The position numbers and the translations under genes were made by a program. Shown in pieces: positions 33,137 to 44,289 of a stretch of 64,000 nucleotides of DNA. The notes beneath the pieces are model-generated. The model was not told the DNA's origin. It ran no database searches and worked only from the letters and a program-made list of their open reading frames with translations. Source of the stretch: Typha latifolia (Eukaryota; Streptophyta; Magnoliopsida; Poales; Typhaceae); assembly GCA_019914945.1 (NCBI GenBank), contig CM034101.1:7947188-8011187 (forward strand), in the 5' to 3' direction. The first letter of the stretch is position 1, and each line of letters starts with the position of its first letter.

Positions 33137-34689
33137 CATTTCTAGTTGGTTTTACCTTTATCCTCTTTGCGTTTGTAGAATTCAAATGTAGGAATTGCTA
33201 GATTCTTTTTCCTACAAATTCTTCCTTGTGCCCATGTTATTATTCTTACTTACTCTATTAACATTTTAGTGGGGTGGGGAGTGGGGGCATGAGAGAGACA
33301 TAATCAGTTTTTCAAAGTCTGTCTCTTGTTCAGGCATGTAGTTCTCGAGGGCTACTGGGTGTGCAGATAAAGATCTTCTAGTTTGTGTTAGAATCCACAC
33401 GAGGAACAAAAGAGAAAGACCACCAGGAAGAATGTTGTAACATTTTGGTTCTTCAGAAATTGTATTTATATGAAGTTGCATGCAACTAGACTCGAGATGA
33501 TTCATCATTATCATTTCATTCCCTTCTTGATGCCTTTACTTGACTAATTCCAGTTGTCATTAAGATTTCAGGTCTTAATGCTTGGTTTTGCAAACATATC
33601 TAAGCATTTGTATGCAAAAAATGATTGATTCCATTGTTGTCTTTGCCTGTTAATTCCATTACAGTCTTCCATTTCAAAACTCTTTTTTTTAGCAGAGTCC
33701 CTTTATGATTCTTCTTGTTGGTGACAATATAGAATGGTTCGTATATTTTCATGGACTGAACAACATTGCAATTGTGTCTATAGGTTATGGCAGTATTCCA
33801 TTTGGTTGGATTCATATCCTGCTCAAGTGTTGGCACCAATATTTATGTAGGAACATTGTTAGCTTAAATGTTGGTTGTCTTATTACTGCTTTCTAACATT
33901 GCCACAGCGTATTTGTTCATAGCCTTAGATTGTAGAAATTATGAAATAGATTCTCATTATTACCTATCAATTGTGTAAGCAGATGGTTATGTTCTTAAGC
34001 TTGTCAATGGCATGCTCTTATCTTCTGCTTGGTTTTTCTTGTGAGTAAAGCTTGGCAGAGATTCCTTCTGAGTTTATTACAGAAGACTGCCTCATAAAAA
34101 TAATCTGCTAGTCTTAATTGAATTTTTGATAAATAGGATGTGTATGGTGGTCTTGCTTTTATGTAAAGTTTTTATACCTATACATCAAACTCCCATGTTC
34201 TTCATTGACTAGGTCAAATACTGTCATAATTCAATGATCTTGTCAGTGTGACACTATTATTTCTTTAGATTTGCTCATCAATGAATATCATTTGTCGTCC
34301 TTGCTGAAGATGCCGACACAACTAACCCTCACGTAAGCAGAAGATGGCAAGATTCATCTGTCTATCTATTGTGTTTGTCATTCTATTCTCCTCTACTGTG
34401 ATCTCAGTGTCTGAATCAATCTTTATTTGGAGTACTACACAGAGGATGGTCTCACTTATTGATATACAGTGGATGGGAATCTGAATATAATTCAGAACTC
34501 CAGTGGTCAAGGATATATTACCTCATATGCTTCCAAATTGCTTCATATGAATAGCTCATTATACTTGCAGGTTTAAGCATCACTTCTTGGCTTCTCTCAA
34601 TCAGTTTTGCAGATCATCTTCAACTGCGAATTCAGAAAGAAACTCATACCCTTGGAGATGAATTCAGTTAAAAAGCAAAAGAATTCAAA

Positions 34690-34740
34690 TTAATATATAT
34701 TATATATATTAAATTCAAGGCATATATATATATATTAATG
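34690..34740. repeat. TA-rich microsatellite
   Basis: Two short TA runs flank AAATTCAAGGC. Confidence 0.85.
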
Positions 34741-35180
34741 CAGAATTTAACCATGGCAGCAGCAAGTGTAATAGAAGTTGTTGGGGGGGGAGATGCTCTT
34801 GATAGCTTTGAAAGACAAACAGTTGTAAAGGCATGAGATCTGGTGTTGATTTATATTCCGAATCAAGGAACATGAGTTATGGATGTGGGTTTCCTTCTCC
34901 CCCTTCCCTCCCTTTCTATGGCAAAAGATACTCCCTATATTTTAATTAAAAAATAAAATGCATTAACTGAAGGGGTAAAGATGCCCCACAAAAAATTACA
35001 GCCCCCATTACAAGCACTTATGAAGACATCTTGAGAAATCTGAATGAAGAATGATGAGGAGGTCATTCAGAGCAGGTGAAGTCCTTTTGTTTTCTGTGCT
35101 CCTTTTTTTTTCATTTTAAAAGAAAGGAATCTTTACTGATGACAGTCTATTACATTTACCAATGTGCCATACATAATATG

Positions 35181-35219
<39 letters not shown>
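35181..35219. repeat. (AT)n microsatellite
   Basis: About 19 uninterrupted AT units. Confidence 0.95.
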
Positions 35220-35222
<3 letters not shown>

Positions 35223-36719
35223 CTTTATTTGTTTATTTGTGGTTGGGTCGATGGCAAACCAAATTGATTGCCTATTGTCGACCTACAAGTATAATTTGGA
35301 GATGAAATGGGAAAGAGTGATAGAGGATCTTTGTAGCCTGGGGTCTTTTTCCTATTCTCTGCACTGCTGATAGAGATGATTGAAGGCCGACCATGAGAGA
35401 AAAGATAAGAAAAAAAAAAAGAGAAAATTTTGCACGTCAATCTCGGTCTCTTCATGGTCCAAAAGATTGGAGAACTTAGAGAAAAGTTCACTCTTGGGAG
35501 AACCTTTCTATCCCATCAATCTCTAGGTAGCTTGTCTTCTAAACATTCATCTAAGCTCTTTCTGTCTATATGACCGAAAGCTCACATTTTATCTCTCAAA
35601 CTTCTTTTCTTCTTCTTCTTCTTCTTCTACTACTACTACTACTATTACTTCTTCTTCTCCGGTTAAAGCCCTTTTGGATGTCATTCGCAGTACTCGCCGT
35701 CGCCAGTAAAATCCCTTCGATGGCCCCAGGTCTGTGGGGCTGTCGGCAAGATGGGAAGACAACGATGACGAGTGTGACCAATCTCAAAGCAGTGTAATGT
35801 CACACTTGGTAGTGGTAGACTGATGGAAGTTGTTAGCTTATGCCAAAATGTATCGCATAAAATAAAATATCTACACATATAGAGATACTTATACGTGTTC
35901 ATATGGCAACTCAAATAAATACTCAATGAAACTCTAATATGTTGAGAGAATAACCTAAAGGTCGTACACTATATGAAATGCAAATTATAAAATATAGAGA
36001 TAGAAGAAAAATAAAATTCAGCAATAAGAAAATAAAATAGCAGTAGAGGAACTAATAATATTTTTAAAAAGTCAGAATAGTTATCAAAGTGTAAGCACTA
36101 TCCTTTTTTGATTAATTTCTTAACATCTATTTTAAAATTCACACAACGCTCAGTTAATTCTTGAGATCTACACCAAATAGTACATGCTACAGTACTATGG
36201 TATAAAGTACTGTGGTATAGTAGTATAGTGCCAAACCTAATATGAATCTAATAGACTCAAACTAAACCCGAATCTAAGTCTAAAAGAAAATCAACTTGAC
36301 CCAACAGTAAAATAAAACCTAAATATCATTTTAAGTCTTAGTTGATTCAATCAAAGATCAAATTCAGACCAAAGAAGGATTGAATTAAACGAAATAGTTG
36401 TATTTTAACCATTATTTGATATGATATGTTTGTTATCGCGCTTCCAGAGGCTTGGATATTTCTTCTGAAGATGCACAGGTGCAGAAACCATCTCGATGTA
36501 GATCACAACTTCTTTCAACAATCAACTAACTTGAATCTAACAACTATCCATATGTGCTTTTTTTTTTTTTTTTTTGAGAAAGTCGCTAATAATTCATTAG
36601 GCTTAGTTATCTGTTATAACTTGATACACTAAAAAGAGAAATGAGTCAACCCTTAAACAAGCCATACACTTGGCTAAAATATAGACTGATCAATAGAGGA
36701 GCAAAATATTAAGTGCAAT

Positions 36720-37610
36720 ACTAATTAGAACTATTAAAGTAAAGAACAGAGGAAGTTGGACAATAGCACTAGAAACAAGGCTCTCGTTTGCCCAACATTA
36801 GTAGCACCACAAGTAGTAAGAAGCTTGAGAAGATAATGCAGGTGTGGGCTATTCAATATTTTATGGCTCAGTCGACACCATAGTATTCTAGTAAGTGAAA
36901 AACTATAATACAAAAGTACAAACCCCAAAGAAGCAAAAGCAAAGAGAGCAACTCTAGGACTGATACATCTTCTGTCAATACAATAAATCTCCAAGCAACA
37001 AAGCAAAGCTTTGAAAAAAAACAAAGGCAATCATAACTCCCAAGCAACAACACTAGAGCAACGGTAAGTGGAGGGACGATGGACTACAGAGGAGGGTGAG
37101 TGACAACAATGAGGTCTATAACGGAGGTGGCGGAATTTAAGATTGGGGTGGCGGGAGGAGGTTTGAATAGTTAGAGCAAGGCATCAACAGCCACGACAAT
37201 TGTCGGGAGCCCCACTGGGTGGAGTTCAAGCACGGAGCGAAAAAGTCAATGCTGGAGTCGACGACGAGTGATAAGATAACTAGACAGGGTGGCTTAGGAG
37301 GTGGGTAGCAGAGGAACAAGAGTAGAGATATCGGTAAAAAGAAAAGGAATGTGGCAATATGAACCATCGGAGAAGGATATTTGAAGAACTCAAGGAGAGG
37401 ATGACAAAAAGAGAGGAAAGAAAAAACAAGAGTGGGAGGGAAGAAAGGGAAAAAAAAATCCAAGGGGAGGATAGAGACCCTCCCCTTCACCATGGCTAAG
37501 AGAGAGAGAGAGAGAGACATCGACAAAGGAGGCAAGAGGAAGAATCTTTAGTGTGAGGGGAGAAAAATGTCAAACCCTAATAGAGCTTTGCTAGGGCCGG
37601 CTTGGGCTCG
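36720..37610 (-). other. CT-rich (minus strand) stretch, possibly LTR-derived
   Basis: The minus strand is rich in CT and proline/serine-like codons, as in the LTRs here, but no boundary, PBS or repeat partner was found. The minus ORFs at 36734-37030 and 37137-37535 have no recognisable domain. Confidence 0.25.
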
Positions 37611-39539
37611 AAATGCAACTCGTTACAACTATCCATATGTATACATATGAAAAATTAAAGATGAAAAGCTAAACGAGAAAAAAAATTCACTACCAATTAC
37701 TAGGGTTGTTCTTCTTACTCTAATTTATGAATCTATTGGATACTTAACATACATTTAATATCGAGGAAAATATAACCAACATGCCTATGCTTATACCAAA
37801 ATCCAAAGTGATTCTTTGAACCTTTGTTTGTGACATTTAAGACCTTTAAATTTCTAGCATATATAAATTTATTGACATACGTTAATTTTATATAAAACGA
37901 TAAAAATGTGATTTTTATTTTAAGAAAAATATTTTTTTATAAAAAACCCTTTTGCCTTATGCAAATGTCACTCTTCCTCACTTTTATATTTTTTAGACAT
38001 TTCAAATATTTCAAAAACGATAAAACAAACTGCAAAACTGTTAAAGGTTTTGATACTTTTAATGAGAATTTAACTTTACCATTAATTTTAAACAAAAAAA
38101 CTAAAATTACAAATATATAAAAATTACAATGATGGTTAAGTGGTACAACTGAACTTTAGATTGTAGCTTGCTATAAGTGAGTAAAATGAATTCTCCCTTA
38201 AATATAATAATAAATGATTGCATATTATCAATATATGCACTAGGCTACAATTTCTAAAATGGTATTAATATTTTTCTAAACTATATTTGTATCGATTATG
38301 TATAATGTATAGAAAATATATTATAGAGCTATCCAATATCTTCGGCTATAAGTTTGGAGTTTAGTGACCAATTTGCACCATTATCTCCACAAATACTCAA
38401 TCTCAATTAGCAAAACTTGGCGTTTTCACGCATAACCCTTTTCCAACACCATCCAAATCACAACATATATCACATCCTAAGTTTGGATACATCTATAGAG
38501 ATACTAATGGGAAAATTATTCTTGGGTGCCCGTCGAATTACACGTGGCAATGCAATTGAAACTGAAATATTGGCGTTATAGGGAGCATTTTAGAATTTTC
38601 TATCCAATATAAACAAATACGAATACTAAAATCAATATAATTAATGTGATTTACTGACGTATATTTTATAAGTAAATTATAATTTATTCTAAGACGCTCC
38701 TTCAGACATAGCTGATGTAACTGCACATAGACTAGAGATGCAAAATAATGCAATGTAATAAAAATAAAAATAAAAATAAAAATAAATCAAAGATAAAAAT
38801 ATGGATTTTATGTGAGATACTGGGAATGCCTTGGATGGTGCAGAAATCTAGTATCATTGTCGGTAAGGAACTTGAATGCTGACCCCTCACCAACTCCGTA
38901 TACTTTCTCTTTCTCCTTTGAATAAATGCCGATGTACAGAGTGAGTGAGAGAAAGGGATTTCCTTCAGCACAAAATCATGTCGCAAAAGTAGGTGCCAGG
39001 GGTTTGTATTGTATATATATATCAACACGCACACTGCTTTAATTTCTACGAGAATCTGAACCACTTATTCTTTTGTGCCCCCTTTTTCCTACTTTGCCTT
39101 ATGGCTCTCCAAATCATGTGCCATTTTATTTTGTGGGTTATTGCTATTGGGCATCTTAAGCTTTACCTACCAATTGGATTAGCTAAAGCTGCTCTTTAAA
39201 TTGATGGGTTCAGTGGTTGGATGGCATGAAGTATTGCATAGTACAAAAAGAATTCAATGGCAATGATATTTAGGTATACCAATTATTAGGACTTCTGAAC
39301 TCTTTTACTTTGATGAAAGTTTGTAGATAAATTTTATTTATCATTAGAGCAGCTTACATCATCTAACGGTGGATCAATCATAATAAAGGAGGATTTAACT
39401 TGATAAGTTAGAATGACAGCTCATGAGGCAAAGAGTTACTGATTTGACTCATGAAGAAAACCCTAATATAGGGGAAGAGAGACATCCACCTAATACAGTC
39501 TTGTACAATGCCATTGATTTTTCAACTAAGAGTAAATGA
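37611..39539. other. No gene recognised
   Basis: Very AT-rich. An (AAAAT)n run lies at 38757-38784. The minus ORF at 38732-39064 translates it in part. Confidence 0.4.
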
Positions 39540-40203
39540 GGGATCATTCGCAGTCTTAACAACCGATCGACTGGAAGTCTGAGAAGAGATCACAGCTTCC
39601 CATTTGAGGAATAGAGGCCAACTCTTTAAGCCTTGTAAGGAGTGCAAGGGCTTCAACCGTTAAGATATCACTGTAGGAATATATGAATAGACCTTCAAAG
39701 ATAAAATATTCTATCAGATATTTGCAAGTAAAAACACCAATGCCACCATAGTTGTCACCCTTCAAAGTAGCACCAACCCGAGCCATGTAAGAGAACAAGC
39801 TATTTGAGTAGGATCTGGGCGACTTAGGCAGCTAGATTGAGGAAGAGGCTTCAGGTAGGAAGGGTAATGTGATGTGTTTTATGCACTACCTCGAGAGGGA
39901 GATGCAACTTACAACTGAAGGTCTAGGCATTCTTGGCCTTCCAAATGACCACGTAAGTGTTATAGTGAATCCAAATATCTTATTGAGCAATTTTTAAGTG
40001 ACATTATTGAGGGGATGAGTCCGAGACCGGTGAGCTCCAAGCAAAGACAAAGAGGCCTAGCAAACTATGCAGCTCTAGCAAACTCTCACTCAAACAAAAG
40101 ATGATTGATAGTTCACAAGTAAGAACTACAAATGGGAGAAGAGTTATCAACTTGAGAGATCTAACTATGAAGCACATCTTTCACTAGCGGACAATCGGTC
40201 ATA
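39540..40203 (-). pseudogene. LINE tail: zinc-binding RT linker and RNase H
   Basis: The minus strand gives a zf-RVT-like TINHLLFE*EFARAA block near 40110-40060. An RNase H domain start follows at 39798-39556: GGIGVFTCKYLIEYFIF..., then VEALALLTRLKELAS. These are hallmarks of the 3' end of plant L1 ORF2. Its upstream end is cut by the LTR fragment at 40204. Confidence 0.7.
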
Positions 40204-41907
40204 TTGTTTGCTGAGTTTACCCTAAGGTCTACCCTTCTTTAAGGGTGTTTGTGTAGTCGGGTATGAGCGTTGATGTGGTATATGAGTATAGCTTTGCGCA
40301 ACCCAAGCTAAAGACCTAGTAGTTTGAAATAATGCATATTATGTAGTATAGTGTTGACATGGCCTATATATAGAGCTCTACGAGAGGTTGAGTATGAGGA
40401 CGTGATAGTTTAGTTTGATATATGCCATGTTATAGATTGGTAACACGTGCACATTCAAATATGAATATGATGAGTACGAGGCACTAATGCATTGTTTATA
40501 ATCATGATAGATATATTCATATTTATCACATTGTCGTATCTTTTTGTACACAACTTTTAGACTGTAGATGTGGACACTTACTAGGCTTTATAGTCACCAG
40601 TTTTTAGTGAAAATATTTTTATATTTGTAGAGAAGCCCGAGTTTGTGGCAAGGTTGACAAAGAATTATTTTATAATTCTTTATTTAATTATTCTTATAAT
40701 TTAAGTTAAATGGCTTGAAAATAAACAAGCGGCTTAGGCTCGGTTGAAACTCAAGTTTGGCTTAGCTCGGTTAGAGAAAAGCCGAGCTCGAGCCATTGAA
40801 ACCAGCTCGAAATTAAAACCGAGCCGAGCCTGAGCTAGAGCTGGCTCACTCAAGCTCGGCTCGATAGGCTCGATAGCCCAAATGAAAGTTACCTTGAGAG
40901 TCAAGAGAGAGTACAATATCTAATTTTTTTATCTAGTGGTGTAGGGTACTAGGGTGGTGACATTTTAGTCAATTCGCATTAATCGATGAGAGATGTCTCA
41001 ACTAGTGGGGCCTGCCAACGTGTAGAAAGCCCTCTTTTCCTTTTGTCAATTCACATAATAGATGAGAGTTATTACGCCCAACGATTTTTAATTTAGCTAC
41101 CGTGATAGGTTTTTCTCTCTTCTTGACACGTGTAGGTAGTATGGATAGTCTATATCCATTCTTTTATCTTTTTTGGGCATACCATACCCACTAGGCATTA
41201 CTGTCGAGGCTTTTTTTTTTTGGCTCAGTGATACCCTTCAGCGGCTAGCAAAGGGTATCGGTGAGACCAACTGCTACTACGGAACCCACCAGCTACAATG
41301 GCCATCTGAGGCCTTCATTGTCAAACTTCCACCCTTCTCACATAGGCGTTGCACCCACCCTCTACTATCCCGCGCCGAGCTAATCCACCTCTTTGGTGAT
41401 TCAGGCAATAACTACGTCCTTTAGAAAAGAGCTCCTACAGCTCCTACTACTATACCGCAACAGCAATACATAGAAGAGACCAAAGTTGTGGGGTTGACCA
41501 CGGTGCTCGGCTTGGGCTCAATCTAGCTCGGTCTAGCTCGATCTGACTCGACTTGAATGAGGCTTGATAATATGCTTATTTAGGCTTGAGCTCGGCTCAG
41601 GCTCAATTTGGCCCAGCTCGGGCTCAGCTCGAGTTGAGCTGAGCCGAGTCTGAGTCCAATTCTAAGGCTCGAAATTCATTTCAAGCTGAGCTTGAGCCAA
41701 AGCCGGTACTTGTAGCCCCTACATGGATATGTATTTTGGGGCTTGTTGTAGCTTGTGGTGCTTTAGAATTCTTTTGCTTGTATTATTTGTAGAAAATTTG
41801 ATCTTTTATCTAGTATATTGTGTAGATACACTGACCAACATGTCACGTGGAAATCACGTGTGTTTTACCTACATGAGGGGCATGCGTATTTAGATGAGGA
41901 TGTTATA
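40204..41907 (+). mobile_element. Second copy of the long LTR, split by a hAT-like element
   Basis: 40204-40717 and 41707-41907 align in order with ~1424-2069. Shared motifs include GTAGTCGGGTATGAG / GTGGTCGGGTGTGAG, TTGACATGGCCTAT, TGGGCTTTATG-like and GGATATGTATTTT, and the end GGATGTTATA corresponds to GGGTGTTACA. The alignment is broken at AAATGGCTTG by about 990 bases of unrelated GGCTCGG-rich sequence. Confidence 0.65.
40718..41706. mobile_element. hAT-like element, second copy, ends worn
   Basis: Its flanks carry GGCTCGGTT, GAGCCGAGCC and TTGAATGAGGCTTGATAAT motifs in the same order as 19771-20539 (AACAAGCGGCTTAGGCTCGG against AACGAGCGGCTTGGGCTTGG). The terminal TAGGG bases seen in the other copy are missing here. 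The interior (40890-41500) differs, with a 83-codon ORF at 41173 of no known family. Confidence 0.6.
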
Positions 41908-42448
41908 GAGAGGCTTAGAAGGAATCTAGGAAGAGGAAGAAAAAGCTGATGGGAAATTGCTAGAGCAAGGCTCAACCCTTGTAGGAAGGGAATTTGCCCA
42001 TTCTTAGGACTTTTGAACTAGGCATGCCAAATTAAAGTTTAATTTATTTTTTAGTTTATAGAAAAGAATGAACAGCTAGTTAATTTTAAGGGATAATATA
42101 GTGTGATGTATATACATATATCATGCCAAGTGAGCATATCCAAGTTTGACTTCCTTCAATTCATCTTTTGAGCTCGATACATTAATTTTGAAGAGAATGA
42201 GGAAAAAGACCAACTGACACCCTTATATGGGAGAACAAGCAATTCAAAGGTCTTTTTCTTTTGTTGAAAAGGTACTCGTGAGCTAAATATCATTCAAGCT
42301 CAGAATTATACAAACTTTAAATAGTGGGCCAGGCTAGACTTTATATACATGAGGGAGAAGAGCCTATCTCACATGATTATGAGCAGCACCATTGTTTTGC
42401 CTACCCATAAAATAGACTCTGAAGACAGGGTAAAAGGTCAACCACCTA
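41908..42448. other. No gene recognised
   Basis: AT-rich sequence between an LTR fragment and a LINE tail; no motif was seen. Confidence 0.4.
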
Positions 42449-43560
42449 CTATATTTTTAGATTATGGGAAATGATAGTATAGTTTGGAGAGTCATCGAAT
42501 CCATTAATTAGTTTGACCAGCAAGAGTGGGTCACCAAAAATCAAGGAATTAGTTGCAATTGAGGTACAAACCAACCTCTTGAGTCTTTCAAGAAGAGCCA
42601 AAGCTTCTCCATAGATTAGCACTCCGAGCAATAATCCATGAAAATTGAGATACCATCACTATAAATCTTCTCTAATCAATCAAACACCAAGCCCAATCGA
42701 CCATACGACTCTCTAGCCAGCACACACTAACCCATATAATGGGGTCACGTGGAGTAGGCCTTGTTAAATTAATGAAAGGAGAATCTACTACTTGGTAATC
42801 ATGCTGCAGTGGAGGGATCTTTTTGGTATATTAAAAAGTTCATCGATGGAATTCGAGAGGGCGTTCGCTTCATCTACTACTAATAGAGGCGAGGGCTTCA
42901 TTTTTTGGAAGACCATTGTATTCCTACTTTTCCAAATGCCCTAGAGAACATAGAAGGCATATGTAAGGTTTGACTAAGTGAGGGTGGAGGCAGTAGTTTC
43001 AACTAGTCGCCTATTGAGTTAGAATTGTCACATAGTTTCAAAGCTAGTTTGTAGGTGAACCAAGCTATGCGGCTGAAAGGAGAACCGATGAAGAGGTGGT
43101 CAAAAGTTTTTTGGTCAAAATCGCACATCGGATAAACATCATCTATGCTCAGAAACACCTATCATGCACTACTAAAGGAAGGTCCTAATACGAGGTATAA
43201 CCAGATTGCATTTCCAAATAAGCTTCTAAGATTTGTTAAATTTTAAAGAGGAGGGCAAGCTCGTCCAACTTCCTTTCAAGATGGCACCAAAGGTGGACTT
43301 AGTGGAGAATGCGCCTGACTTTGAGGGCGTCCAATGCAAATCAGTCGATGCTTGGCCGACATAGATCCTACAAATACTCATAGCCACCATATGGGCGAAT
43401 AAGTTTTGCACAAGTGGCTTATTCTAGTCATTAGAGCTAATGAGATCTTTCACCTTTAAAATCTCAAGAGGTAAGGCGACATCAAGAGGTAGGGGTGAGG
43501 TAGTCTGAGATCTTATACTATAGAGAAAAAAACTTTTATCACCAACACTCCATGTTTTGG
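42449..43560 (-). pseudogene. LINE tail, second copy
   Basis: The minus-strand block at 43411-43226 gives LHWTPSKSGAFSTKSTFGAIL, the zf-RVT entry of plant L1 ORF2. Further down (42631-42449) RNase H reads GEALALLERLKRLV..., SLIFGDPLLLVKLINGFDDSPNY. The region between is decayed. It is a separate copy from 39540-40203, because both contain the RNase H block. Confidence 0.7.
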
Positions 43561-44289
43561 TTGTTCATGTCAATGGGTGGAGTTATCTTCATGCCTAGGG
43601 TCACCATACATGCTGGTGGGGACCATACATACAGTGGAGCTTACGGTGAGAGAAGAGAAGGAACATAGTAGAAGCAATGGAGAGAGGAGTGAGAGGGAAG
43701 AAAGTAAAGGGAGACATCACAATAGGATGATGCAACAAGAAGCGGCAGGGAAAATCAGAGAAAAACCATTATGTGGAGAAAAAACCTAGCAAAGCTACAA
43801 AAGAAAAAGAAAGAAAGAAGAGAAAGCAATTCTAGGGTTGGTGGCAAGCAATTAGTTATTTATCTTGCTTAAGGTTGGGTTAGCCCTTAATTTATTGACT
43901 CACCTTACTAGAGGACAAATTAAAGAAGAAGAGAAAAAGGTAATTAAATCCCATAGTTAGTCCTAAATATAGAACCATCAGTTAGACTAATGTGAACATG
44001 TGATTTCCTATACAAACTTGTTAGAAAAGAAAATTGCTGCAAAAGTAATTTATTTTTCCTCCTCTTATTTTATTTCATTGGGAATGCACAAAGAAAATAA
44101 TGTCAACTTAGAGACGAGTGTGATATATATTGTTTAATTCTCCCTTTTTTATCTAGGATTTTTTTAGTAGCGAAACAATCTAGAAAACAAAATGAATATT
44201 TTTTCTTTTTTGTTGGATATGGGCTGTCTTCTTTTTTTCGAGAAATGATCCGTAGACAAAGTTCCATTAAAGTCATTAGTTAGAAAGAG
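43561..44289. other. Purine-rich, then AT-rich; no gene
   Basis: 43640-43830 is GA-rich (AGAGAAGAGAAGG). Its 70-codon ORF is low complexity. The rest is AT-rich without motifs. Confidence 0.4.

Larger units (their letters stand above)
33137..36719. other. 3' flank of the BED gene, no further gene recognised
   Basis: AT-rich sequence. The ORFs present (for example 33705-33896 and 35225-35491) have no known motifs. A CTT/ACT trinucleotide run lies at 35604-35656, and its Leu-rich ORF (35570-35797) is low complexity. A palindrome-like AGTACTATGG...AGTACTGTGG pair lies near 36191-36215. Confidence 0.4.

Noticed and set aside
35570..35797. 75-codon ORF with a Leu-rich stretch resembling a membrane segment
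   Set aside because: The leucines come from a CTT/CTA trinucleotide run; no conserved flanks.
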